Assembly: GCA_026394095.1 (NCBI GenBank)
Contig: JAPKYY010000997.1
Coordinates: 1 to 6,073, forward strand
Origin: Acidobacteriota bacterium
GTDB taxonomy: Bacteria > Acidobacteriota > Terriglobia > Bryobacterales > Bryobacteraceae
DNA: 6,073 bases
Reading direction: 5' to 3'
Position numbers and translations under genes: made by a program
Part shown: one piece after another, positions 1 to 5,471 of the stretch
How positions within the stretch are numbered: position 1 is the first letter of the stretch
How the letters are laid out: the number at the start of each line of letters is the position of its first letter
Notes under the pieces: model-generated
Seen by the model: only the letters and a program-made list of their open reading frames with translations
Database searches by the model: none
What the model was told of the DNA's origin: nothing

Positions 1-129
1 CGCCGTGTGGTGGCAAGACGTGAGACGCCGATGTCGAATCTCTTCCTGACAATGATGGACCGGATGGGTGTGCAGGTGGATCACTTTGGTGATGCTACAG
101 GACGCCTGGCCGGGCTTGATCTGGCATAG
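1..129 (+). CDS. DUF1552 family protein, C-terminal fragment
   Basis: Partial gene cut by the left edge; the last 42 codons are in frame 1 and end with TAG at 127-129. The visible end contains TPMSNLFLTMMDRMGV followed by VDHFGDATGRLAGL. This matches the usual C-terminus of DUF1552 proteins (a leucine-rich 'NLLLTLLDRxGV' helix, then 'FGDSTGxL'). DUF1552 proteins are secreted proteins of Acidobacteria and Planctomycetes, often encoded beside DUF1592/DUF1588 cytochrome-like proteins; their biochemical role is not established. The next gene starts 5 bp after the stop, so this is probably the upstream member of the same transcript. The family call rests on the short tail only. Confidence 0.75.
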   Translation, partial: RRVVARRETPMSNLFLTMMDRMGVQVDHFGDATGRLAGLDLA

Positions 130-134
130 AAGCC

Positions 135-896
135 ATGCAAGCACCTGGAGGGATGCGGCCGCCAGTAGGCGTGCACTTTGATGCAGCCTTTGGCGATAAC
201 CTTGATGACCTGTTGGCCTTGAGTCTTTTGTATTCTCTTGATAACCGGAATGAATGCCGGGTAATCGGGATGACTACGTCGAAGGACAATCTGCAGTCAG
301 CCGGCTTGTATGAGGTTTACCAGAAAATGTATGGCGGCAGGCCAACGGCGATAGGCATGCTCACGGGCAAGCTTCGCGCAGAGTCCGGCGCACTGTTGAA
401 GGCTGCGGCTGAGGGTCAGGCGACGACAGTGAAATCGGTGCTCGATACGGCCGAGCCGCATGGGTTGATCCGGAATGTGTTGACGGCAAATCATGATGGC
501 AACGCAGTGATCATCTGCACAGGGCCAACCGACAACTTGCGCGATTTGCTAAAGCTACAGACTGCACGGCCGGTGGTAGCTGCAAAGGTAAAGACGCTTT
601 ATCTGGTGGGAGATGCGGCAAAGCCTATAGAAGACTGGCCGACGCCGGTCGTGACGGTGGCAGCCCCGGCAGGACTGAATTATGTGGCCAAGGCGGCTGA
701 CTTTGGCTGGAATGAAAAGCATCCTGCGGCACAGGCGCTGGCGGCTAATCCAGATGCAAAATTGAACCGGGCGGCAATGGCTGCGGTGCTGCAAGCAGTG
801 CGTGGTAAGGACTTTGTGGTGACCGATGCTGTACTGGCGGAACTAGTGGCGGCCAAACCAATTCCGCGGCAGCGCATGAGAGGATTTGGAGACTAG
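135..896 (+). CDS. Nucleoside hydrolase-like (IUNH fold) protein with degenerate active site
   Basis: A 253-residue protein resembling inosine-uridine-preferring nucleoside hydrolases, which cleave the N-glycosidic bond of ribonucleosides using a Ca2+ held by aspartates. Two landmarks are seen: an N-terminal DAAFGDNLDDLLA at residues 16-28, where the family has D-T-D-x-G-(N-D)-x-D-D, and TGPTDNL at 129-135, matching the family's 'GPLTNL'. The second aspartate of the DxD pair is Ala18, and the N-D order is swapped to D21-N22. The C-terminal segment that should supply the last metal aspartate reads LNRAAMAAVLQAV (210-222) with no Asp or His. It is also short compared with the usual 300 or more residues. 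It may therefore bind a ligand without hydrolysing it, or use a changed chemistry. The start at 135 is the first ATG after the upstream stop; a GGAGGG lies only just before the next ATG (153), so the start is not certain. No signal peptide is visible from either start. It sits in an operon between the DUF1552 gene and the SGNH esterase. Confidence 0.7.
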   Translation: MQAPGGMRPPVGVHFDAAFGDNLDDLLALSLLYSLDNRNECRVIGMTTSKDNLQSAGLYEVYQKMYGGRPTAIGMLTGKLRAESGALLKAAAEGQATTVKSVLDTAEPHGLIRNVLTANHDGNAVIICTGPTDNLRDLLKLQTARPVVAAKVKTLYLVGDAAKPIEDWPTPVVTVAAPAGLNYVAKAADFGWNEKHPAAQALAANPDAKLNRAAMAAVLQAVRGKDFVVTDAVLAELVAAKPIPRQRMRGFGD

Positions 897-1979
897 ATGA
901 TTCGACGTAGAGAGATCTTTGTGGCGCTTGCAGCGCCCCTTTTTGCGCAACAGCCGGCTGTCGTTTGGAAGAATGCACGTGAGCTGACGATTGAAGGTCA
1001 GGGTTGGACAGACACGAAATCCCCCTGGGATCGGTTGCCTGCAAAGGCCGAGGCGCTGGTGCGAAAAGAAGTTTGGGATCTAAGCCGGCATGGGTCTGGA
1101 ATTCAAGTGCGGTTTCGAACGAACGCTACAGCGATTCATGCTCGCTGGACCCTCGGCGGCAAGACTTTGGCGATGCCGAATACTGTCGGCATGGCGCATA
1201 GTGGCCTGGATCTTTATGTGCGGGACAACGCTGGCAAGTTACGGTGGCTCGGGTTTGGAGCTCCTCAAAAAGCCGAGTTAAGCGAAGCCGTGCTGATCAA
1301 GGATATTCCGGCCGGATGGCGGGATTACGTGTTGTATCTGCCGCTGTTCAATTCAGTGCAGTCGCTGGAGATTGGTGTGGCACAGGGAAGTGAGATTGCG
1401 CCAGCAACCAAGCGTACCGAGTTGCCAATTGTGTTTTATGGAACTTCCATTACGCATGCCGCGGGTGCGTCACGAGCGGGGATGTCGCATGTGTCGATTC
1501 TGGGAAGACGCTTTGACCGGCCCGTAATCAATCTGGGCTTCTCCGGAAACGGACGGATGGAGATCGAAGTAGCGAGACTCCTGACCGAGTTGCCTGCAGT
1601 CGTATATGTGATTGATTGTCTGCCGAACATCGTGGCCGCACAGGTGACTGAGCGGACTGAGCCGCTGGTGAAAGAATTGAAGCGGGCCCACCCGGATACT
1701 CCAATCCTGCTGGTGGAAGACCGGACTTATCAGGATGCGTTCCTGGTGGAAACCAAGCGTAAGAGGAACCTGGATAGCCGCGCTGCGTTCAAGGCGGCCT
1801 ATGAGCGGCTGCGCAAAGAAAAAGTAAAGGGTCTCTATTACCTTGAGGGCGAAGGACTGCTGGGAATGGACGGTGAAGGAACCATCGACAGTTCGCACCC
1901 AACTGACCTTGGCTATGTGCGGCAGGCGGATGCTTTTGAGAAGGTGTTGCGGAAGATTGTGAAGCCCACTAAGCGTTAG
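897..1979 (+). CDS. Secreted SGNH/GDSL-type esterase
   Basis: A 360-residue SGNH hydrolase, probably an esterase or acetylhydrolase acting on a carbohydrate or lipid ester outside the cytoplasm. The N-terminus MIRRREIFVALAAPLFA looks like a signal peptide, possibly Tat type because of the RRRE-I-F run, with cleavage likely near residue 17. Residues about 20-170 form a beta-rich region of the kind found as the N-terminal domain of this family. The catalytic domain follows. FYGTSITHAAG carries the nucleophile Ser184; NLGFSGNG (212-219) supplies the oxyanion-hole Gly and Asn; YVIDCLPN (237-244) is a family-specific block; and DSSHPTDLG (331-339) holds the catalytic Asp331 and His334. All expected catalytic residues are present. 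The ATG follows the TAG of the previous gene with no gap, and a GGAG at 888-891 inside that gene serves as ribosome binding site, so translation is probably coupled. The substrate cannot be read from the sequence. Confidence 0.88.
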   Translation: MIRRREIFVALAAPLFAQQPAVVWKNARELTIEGQGWTDTKSPWDRLPAKAEALVRKEVWDLSRHGSGIQVRFRTNATAIHARWTLGGKTLAMPNTVGMAHSGLDLYVRDNAGKLRWLGFGAPQKAELSEAVLIKDIPAGWRDYVLYLPLFNSVQSLEIGVAQGSEIAPATKRTELPIVFYGTSITHAAGASRAGMSHVSILGRRFDRPVINLGFSGNGRMEIEVARLLTELPAVVYVIDCLPNIVAAQVTERTEPLVKELKRAHPDTPILLVEDRTYQDAFLVETKRKRNLDSRAAFKAAYERLRKEKVKGLYYLEGEGLLGMDGEGTIDSSHPTDLGYVRQADAFEKVLRKIVKPTKR

Positions 1980-2201
1980 CGGCGGGCAGATAGATTCAAA
2001 ATGCGGATCCTGCCCTCGTTCTGCTGCACAACCGCATCGACGGCAAAGAGTCAGGACCAGTTCCCTGCCCTTCGTTCCTGGTGGCAAAAAATGGTAACTA
2101 CTGGCGACTATCCATTGTCATGGCAGATGGCAGTGTCGAGGGAGGCACGTGAGACTTCTTTGTCTTCAGAATGAATTCGATGGGCTCGGCAGTTCAACCG
2201 T

Positions 2202-2564
2202 ATGCATGACAGAATAGGCAGCATGCCATTTGAGCTTCTGACCCAGCGGTTGGACAAAGTGCTTTTGATCGAAATCGTAGGTGACTTTATTCTGAGTCAG
2301 AAGTTGCGGCGGTGCTCAACAGTGATTCGCGAAGCAGGCGATGCATCGGGGTTTATTGTAGATCTGACCAAGTGTACAAGGGTAGATAGTGCCGGGCTGG
2401 GTGAGTTACTGATGTGGTATAGCCTTGGAGCTCGAAGCCAGAAATCGATGCTGCTTGTAGGAGTGAAAGATAGCGTCAAGACTATGATTCAAGTCGCCAG
2501 GGTAGATGGAATTTTGCTGGTGGCAAGAGACCGGGACGCCGCCTTAGCCGAGCTCAGCGCGTAA
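2202..2564 (+). CDS. STAS-domain protein (anti-sigma factor antagonist type)
   Basis: A 120-residue single STAS domain, the fold of SpoIIAA/RsbV-like anti-anti-sigma factors, which bind a serine kinase/anti-sigma factor and are switched by phosphorylation. The core beta strands (FELLTQRLDKVLLIEIVGD, then FIVDLTKCTRVDSAGLGELL) match the family, and the phospho-site loop is D62-S63-A64-G65-L66-G67. The position after Ser63 is Ala, where SpoIIAA has a second Ser and RsbV a Thr, so phospho-regulation would depend on Ser63. Three in-frame ATGs lie at 2202, 2205-2208 is out of frame, and 2223 gives a protein starting MPFELL, which matches the usual start of STAS domains; neither 2202 nor 2223 has a strong ribosome binding site. 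No anti-sigma factor or phosphatase partner lies in the window. The last 21 bp overlap the 3' end of the convergent sigma-54 activator. Confidence 0.85.
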   Translation: MHDRIGSMPFELLTQRLDKVLLIEIVGDFILSQKLRRCSTVIREAGDASGFIVDLTKCTRVDSAGLGELLMWYSLGARSQKSMLLVGVKDSVKTMIQVARVDGILLVARDRDAALAELSA

Positions 2565-3167
2565 GCCAAGAGTCCGAATCATGCGGAGAAGCGAATTGGG
2601 GTGAACTCCAAGATGGTCGGCGGCGATTTTGTAGTCGCCCCTGGCCTTATGCCATGCTTCGATAATGGCGGTTCGTTTGGCATCGTGGATGCTTCGGTGG
2701 AAGGCAGGTGCGGCCTCAGAAGAGGTTGCTGCGGTTTCGAGGATCGAATCCGGGAGATCTTCGAGCTGTACCTCGGGTAAGTCACCGAGGACGACGGCCC
2801 GCTCAATCGCGTTTTCGAGTTCGCGGATGTTGCCGGGCCAATCATAATGCTTCAGTGCCGCCATCGCGGCAGGAGTAAAGCCGCGCATATTGCGGCCAGC
2901 CGAGGCAGCGGCACGGGCGAGGAATGCAGTTGCGAGTAGCTCAACGTCTTCACCCCGCTCGCGCAAGGGTGGAGTGCGGAGGCTGACAACGTTAAGACGG
3001 TGAAAGAGGTCTTCACGGAAGGCACCTCGCTTGACTTCTGCAGTCAGGTCTCGATTGGTAGCGGCAACAACGCGGATATCGAGTGTGATTGTCTTGCGGC
3101 CGCCAACGCGCTCACATTCCCTTTGCTGCAGGACTCGAAGCATTTTCGCCTGAAGCGGCAATGCCAT
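2544..3167 (-). CDS. C-terminal part of the sigma-54 activator: AAA+ C-half and Fis-type HTH
   Basis: The open frame from ATG 3167 encodes 207 residues, but the homologous reading starts 32 codons earlier at 3263, covering GSFTGA (sigma-54 contact loop) and the Walker B FLDEIGE. Within the 207 residues are sensor [10 protein letters not shown] (33-41), the arginine-finger segment [11 protein letters not shown] (50-60), sensor [12 protein letters not shown] (110-119), and a C-terminal Fis-type helix-turn-helix (about 164-202, [20 protein letters not shown] then a recognition helix) for enhancer DNA binding. If translated alone from 3167 it would lack Walker A, Walker B and the GSFTGA loop and could not activate sigma-54 polymerase, though it might still bind DNA. 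It is best read as the distal half of the broken gene rather than an independent gene. Confidence 0.8.
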   Translation of the reverse strand: MALPLQAKMLRVLQQRECERVGGRKTITLDIRVVAATNRDLTAEVKRGAFREDLFHRLNVVSLRTPPLRERGEDVELLATAFLARAAASAGRNMRGFTPAAMAALKHYDWPGNIRELENAIERAVVLGDLPEVQLEDLPDSILETAATSSEAAPAFHRSIHDAKRTAIIEAWHKARGDYKIAADHLGVHPNSLLRMIRTLGLRAELG

Positions 3168-4222
3168 CTCTCCGATTTCGTCGAGAAAGACCGTACCGCC
3201 AGCGGCGAGTTCGAGCTTACCCTGGCGTTGTTCTGTCGCCCCCGTAAAGGATCCTTTTTCGTCTCAAGCAAAGTCTCTGTGATGGCGGCGCAGTTCAGCG
3301 CAACGAAGGGACGGCTGTTGCGCGGACTTAGCCGGTGCAGCGCGCGTGCGACGAGTTCTTTTCCGGTGCCGCTCTCGCCCTGAATCAGAACGGTGGTCTC
3401 GCGGGGAGCAACTTTTTCGATTTGTCTCAGAAGGGTTTGAGTGCTGGCGGAACTTCCAAGGATTCCTGTGCGTGAGGAGACTTGCTCTTCGGCAAGCGTG
3501 GTGCGGATTTCGAGATTGGTAATCTCAGAGGCCGTATCGAGAGCACCGGCGGCAATGGCGGCCAGTGCGGCAAAGCTAGCTTCGGCCTCTGCCGGGGAAT
3601 CACAATGCCAAATCAGACAGGCGGCATGGTTGGCCCCAAAGGAGAAGATCTGAATCAGCGCCTTCGGATGAAGTGCCGGGCCATTTGCGAGGATTGAAAG
3701 CCAGGCGCTATCTGTTTCACGCAGGCGAGCGTCAAGACGCTGAGCCCAGTCGGCATAGGTGCCGCCGATAAAGATGTCCAACTGCCCCGGGCCGAGTTCT
3801 CCCGATGCGATTTCGCGGATCTGGGCCTCTAGTGGAGCCTGGTCATCGAGATCGAGGCCATGCATGGCTCGGAAGAGGTAAAAAAGACTGCAGGCAGCGA
3901 TCAGGCTTTGACCAGGGGCACGATCTTCCTGTGGTTGCCGGAAAAGCAAATCGATCTCGCCAATCCGAATTCGATCGCCATCGTCGATCATCGCCTCGGC
4001 AGCAGGGACACCATTGATAAAGCAGGATGAGCTACCAGTGAGGGAGAAGAGTTTGAATTTGCCGTCCGAGCACTGGATCTCGCAATGGCGTGGGGCGATT
4101 CCTTCTCCAGCGAGAACGATGTCGACGGATTCGTGGGTGCCGATGCGGACACGGCCGGAATCGAGTTCGAAGCGAAGACCCGTTTCAGGGCCGCGGACCA
4201 CCAGCAGGAGAGCAGGACTCAT
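3044..4222 (-). CDS. N-terminal part of the sigma-54 activator: FHA domain to Walker A
   Basis: This open frame encodes 392 residues, of which about 320 are homologous and the last 72 are out-of-frame sequence ending at a chance TGA. Residues 1-95 are an FHA phosphothreonine-binding domain: RIG at 26-28, IAPRHCEIQ at 42-50 (the usual S-x-x-H is P-R-H here, so phosphopeptide binding may be altered) and INGVP at 69-73. Residues about 105-230 form a GAF-like sensory region that I cannot assign firmly. The AAA+ domain starts near 254 ([21 protein letters not shown]), with Walker A GESGTGKE at 282-289 and [15 protein letters not shown] at 306-320. The start at 4222 is bounded by an in-frame TAA two codons upstream, so no earlier start is possible; no Shine-Dalgarno sequence precedes it, suggesting a weak or leaderless start. 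Confidence 0.8.
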   Translation of the reverse strand: MSPALLLVVRGPETGLRFELDSGRVRIGTHESVDIVLAGEGIAPRHCEIQCSDGKFKLFSLTGSSSCFINGVPAAEAMIDDGDRIRIGEIDLLFRQPQEDRAPGQSLIAACSLFYLFRAMHGLDLDDQAPLEAQIREIASGELGPGQLDIFIGGTYADWAQRLDARLRETDSAWLSILANGPALHPKALIQIFSFGANHAACLIWHCDSPAEAEASFAALAAIAAGALDTASEITNLEIRTTLAEEQVSSRTGILGSSASTQTLLRQIEKVAPRETTVLIQGESGTGKELVARALHRLSPRNSRPFVALNCAAITETLLETKKDPLRGRQNNARVSSNSPLAVRSFSTKSERWHCRFRRKCFESCSKGNVSALAAARQSHSISALLPLPIET

Positions 4223-4270
4223 GGGTTAACTACGAGAATGACACTTTCGGCATGACTGTGTGAACCCTAC

Positions 4271-4333
4271 AGTTCATGGATTCGCTGCGGAGTTCATGCC
4301 GCATCGGATTTTCGCTTCTAAGTTGTTGATTCT
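4271..4333 (+). promoter_or_regulatory. Candidate upstream activator sites for secreted protein gene A
   Basis: Two sequence islands, GTTCATGGATTC at 4272-4283 and AGTTGTTGATTCT at 4321-4333, recur upstream of gene B at exactly the same distances from the start codon, while the sequence between them has diverged. AGTTCATG also repeats at 4271 and 4291, 20 bp (about two helical turns) apart. The islands lie roughly 40 to 105 bp before the predicted transcription start, where enhancer-binding proteins normally bind. A further inverted repeat TGCGG-N8-CCGCA occupies 4286-4303. The assignment as EBP sites is inference from position and conservation. Confidence 0.45.
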
Positions 4334-4348
4334 TCGTTCGCAAGTTTG

Positions 4349-4364
4349 CGGCCAGCAGATTGCA
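4349..4364 (+). promoter_or_regulatory. Sigma-54 (-24/-12) promoter of secreted protein gene A
   Basis: CGGCCAGCAGATTGCA matches the sigma-54 consensus TGGCACRNNNNTTGCW, with the invariant GG (4350-4351) and GC (4362-4363) separated by exactly 10 bases and a perfect TTGCA -12 box. Counting the C at 4363 as -12 puts +1 at the G at 4375, giving a leader of 45 nt. The same element recurs upstream of gene B at the same distance from its ATG (71 bp from element start), and a sigma-54 activator gene lies divergently next door. Confidence 0.72.
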
Positions 4365-4374
4365 ATTTAATACT

Positions 4375-4412
4375 GCGTCCGGCAAGCAAGCCGAACGAAC
4401 TTCAACAAGGAG
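4375..4412 (+). promoter_or_regulatory. Conserved 5' leader of gene A with 5'-terminal hairpin and RBS
   Basis: The leader starts at the predicted +1 with GCGTCCGGCAAG. GTCCGGC (4377-4383) can pair with GCCGAAC (4390-4396), leaving one C-A mismatch and a 6-base loop, so a small hairpin would sit at the very 5' end of the mRNA. AAGGAG at 4407-4412 is the ribosome binding site, 7 bases before the ATG at 4420. The hairpin arms are identical in gene B's leader, whereas the loop differs. Confidence 0.5.
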
Positions 4413-4419
4413 CAAGACA

Positions 4420-4824
4420 ATGAAAACGATTCTCAATACCCTGATGCTGACGACCATGGCGGTGACTGGATTCGCCGCTGACAACAAACTGAATTTTCAC
4501 GTGGAGTTCCCGTTCACGATTGGAAAGGTTGTAATGCCTGCCGGACAGTACTCCGTGGAAATGGTTACATCAAGAGCGAATGTGATCCAGATCAAGAATG
4601 CACTTGAGGGAAAGAGTGCCTTCGTAAACCTTCCTACCAGCAGCCGGACATCGAGTGCGGAGCAGAAGGCCGAGATCGTGTTTCGCTGCGGCGGCGCAGG
4701 TTGCTCGATTGCCAAGGTCGCCAACCTGGTTGGGGGAAGCGCGATTTCAGCCTGGGCGACGCAGGATCCTGAAGCAAAAATCGTTGCCGTCAAGCTCACT
4801 CCTAGTCTCACAAAGGCTGATTAA
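4420..4824 (+). CDS. Small secreted protein A of an 'FPF-PAGQY' family
   Basis: A 134-residue protein with a clear signal peptide (MKTILNTLMLTTMAVTGFAA, cleavage near residue 19-20), so it should act outside the cytoplasm. The mature part is predicted beta-rich: FHVEFPFTIG (26-35), MPAGQYSVE (39-47), IVFRCGGAGCSI (86-97) and a final strand before the C-terminal KAD. Cys90 and Cys95 form a C-x4-C pair that could make a disulfide and is shared with paralog B. I recognise the overall pattern as a small protein family common in Acidobacteria but know no function for it. The start at 4420 is chosen because AAGGAG sits 7 bases upstream and the signal peptide begins there; the frame is open 20 codons further upstream but that stretch includes the promoter leader. 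It is transcribed alone, ending at the terminator at 4847-4882, probably from the sigma-54 promoter at 4349. Confidence 0.85.
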   Translation: MKTILNTLMLTTMAVTGFAADNKLNFHVEFPFTIGKVVMPAGQYSVEMVTSRANVIQIKNALEGKSAFVNLPTSSRTSSAEQKAEIVFRCGGAGCSIAKVANLVGGSAISAWATQDPEAKIVAVKLTPSLTKAD

Positions 4825-4846
4825 CCCTGACGCATCGATCGTTGTT

Positions 4847-4882
4847 AAGCCCGCCGGCCTCATAAAGCCGGCGGGCTTTTTT
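4847..4882 (+). terminator. Intrinsic terminator after gene A
   Basis: A perfect 12-bp stem (AAGCCCGCCGGC at 4847-4858 with GCCGGCGGGCTT at 4867-4878), an 8-base loop, and a run of six T at 4877-4882. It lies 23 bp after the stop codon of gene A and separates A from the B-C operon. Confidence 0.93.
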
Positions 4883-4916
4883 GCGTTCTGCCGGATTGGC
4901 GTTTCGCTAACCGGTG

Positions 4917-4979
4917 GGTTCATGGATTCACCCTCCGGTTGGCAGAATCAGCACCAATACTCCGTAAGTCGTTGATTCT
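4917..4979 (+). promoter_or_regulatory. Candidate upstream activator sites for secreted protein genes B-C
   Basis: GTTCATGGATTC at 4918-4929 and AGTCGTTGATTCT at 4967-4979 are the counterparts of the islands upstream of gene A, 49 bp apart between their GATTC cores in both places. A weaker copy, GGTTGGCAGAATC, starts at 4937, 20 bp after the first. GATTC (4925-4929) and GAATC (4945-4949) also form an inverted pair. Position upstream of a sigma-54 promoter suggests enhancer sites for the neighbouring activator; this is inference. Confidence 0.45.
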
Positions 4980-4994
4980 AAATAATGCCAGCAA

Positions 4995-5010
4995 TGGCCC
5001 GGGGAATGCA
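4995..5010 (+). promoter_or_regulatory. Sigma-54 (-24/-12) promoter of genes B-C
   Basis: TGGCCCGGGGAATGCA matches TGGCACRNNNNTTGCW at all but two informative positions. The invariant GG (4996-4997) and GC (5008-5009) are 10 bases apart. The predicted +1 is the G at 5021, which is where strong similarity to gene A's leader begins. The element starts 71 bp before the ATG, exactly as for gene A. Confidence 0.75.
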
Positions 5011-5020
5011 TTCTAATATC

Positions 5021-5062
5021 GCGTCCGGCAAGAGAGCCGAACGAACATAAACAAGGATCAGG
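5021..5062 (+). promoter_or_regulatory. Conserved 5' leader of gene B with 5'-terminal hairpin and RBS
   Basis: GCGTCCGGCAAG at 5021-5032 repeats the start of gene A's leader. GTCCGGC (5023-5029) pairs with GCCGAAC (5036-5042) around the loop AAGAGA; gene A has AAGCAA. AAGGA at 5053-5057 and a second AGG at 5060-5062 provide the ribosome binding site for the ATG at 5066. Both hairpins start 43 bp before their ATG. Confidence 0.5.
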
Positions 5063-5065
5063 AAA

Positions 5066-5461
5066 ATGAAAACAATCTTTTTATCAGCAATGATGGCAAT
5101 GGCAGGTTTCGCTATGGATTCATCAGCGAGGTTCAACGTGAACTTCCCTTTCAAGGTAGGCAATACAAAATTCCCTGCTGGCCAGTACATGATTTCGATT
5201 GGAATTCAGGGCCCGCAAGTAATGCGCATCGTGAGCAACGGCCCTGGCCCGTCCGCATTTCTGCCGATGGGAGTGGTGAATACGGTCATGCAGAGTGAAG
5301 CGAAGGGTGAATTGGTCTTTGCATGTGTAGACTCCGGCTGCACGATCGATCGAGTAGTAAACCTGCGAAATGGATTTGCCTTCTCTTCACTGAAGAAGTC
5401 CTCCTCCGCAGCAACACTTATCACAGTGAAGATGGGCAACGGCAAGACGCTGGCGGATTAG
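5066..5461 (+). CDS. Small secreted protein B of an 'FPF-PAGQY' family
   Basis: A 131-residue paralog of protein A. The signal peptide MKTIFLSAMMAMAGFA is followed by FNVNFPFKVG (23-32), FPAGQYMIS (36-44), GELVFACVDSGCTI (81-94) with the same C-x4-C pair (Cys87, Cys92), and a C-terminus ending in LAD like protein A's KAD. Outside these motifs the two paralogs differ widely, so they are not recent copies. It is expected to be exported and folded as a small beta-rich domain; its function is unknown. The ATG at 5066 is supported by the AAGGA ribosome binding site and by the matching start in gene A. Gene C follows after 10 bp, making a two-gene operon driven by the predicted sigma-54 promoter at 4995. 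Confidence 0.85.
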   Translation: MKTIFLSAMMAMAGFAMDSSARFNVNFPFKVGNTKFPAGQYMISIGIQGPQVMRIVSNGPGPSAFLPMGVVNTVMQSEAKGELVFACVDSGCTIDRVVNLRNGFAFSSLKKSSSAATLITVKMGNGKTLAD

Positions 5462-5471
5462 GGCAACAGCA

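Larger units (their letters stand above)
2544..4222 (-). pseudogene. FHA-domain sigma-54-dependent transcriptional activator, frame disrupted
   Basis: Two minus-strand reading frames together make one enhancer-binding protein: an FHA domain, a middle sensory region, an AAA+ sigma-54 interaction domain and a Fis-type HTH. Frame 1 runs from ATG 4222 to the LLE at 3263. The homologous sequence then continues in another frame from [10 protein letters not shown] at 3263 to the TAA at 2544-2546. Family members read LLE-SELFG-(H/D)EKG(A/S)FTGA here. The SELFG codons plus one base are missing, which fits a 16-nt deletion. Restored length would be about 564 residues. Both halves are otherwise well conserved, so the lesion is recent or a sequence/assembly error. 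If real, frame 1 ends early and lacks the sigma-54 contact loop and the HTH, so the regulator should be inactive. It is divergent from the small secreted protein cluster, which carries sigma-54-type promoters and is its most likely target. Confidence 0.85.
4271..5065 (+). repeat. Paired upstream regions of genes A and B (4271-4419 and 4917-5065)
   Basis: The 149 bp before gene A align without any gap to the 149 bp before gene B; by hand count about 87 bases are identical. Identity is patchy: high in the two upstream islands, the -24/-12 element and the leader (54 of the last 69 bases), near zero in 4301-4310 and 4341-4350. This points to an old tandem duplication of promoter plus gene in which only functional parts stayed conserved. 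The entry spans both copies and gene A between them. Confidence 0.8.

Noticed and set aside
1470..2087. 205-codon minus-strand open frame
   Set aside because: It lies opposite the SGNH esterase, whose catalytic motifs are intact; the translation is rich in Arg, His and Cys with no recognisable motif.
3000..3383. 127-codon plus-strand open frame
   Set aside because: Antisense to the conserved AAA+ region of the activator; no family features.
4368..4373. TAATAC (and TAATAT at 5014) as a sigma-70 -10 box
   Set aside because: The hexamers are conserved, but no -35-like hexamer lies 16-18 bp upstream in either copy (TTTGCG versus GCAATG), while the GG-N10-GC sigma-54 signature fits both. A secondary sigma-70 promoter is not fully excluded.
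4360..4419. N-terminal extension of protein A by 20 codons
   Set aside because: The extension overlaps the promoter -12 box and leader, has no ribosome binding site, and would bury the signal peptide.
4497..4811. 104-codon minus-strand open frame
   Set aside because: Antisense shadow of secreted protein A, which has a ribosome binding site, signal peptide and paralogs.
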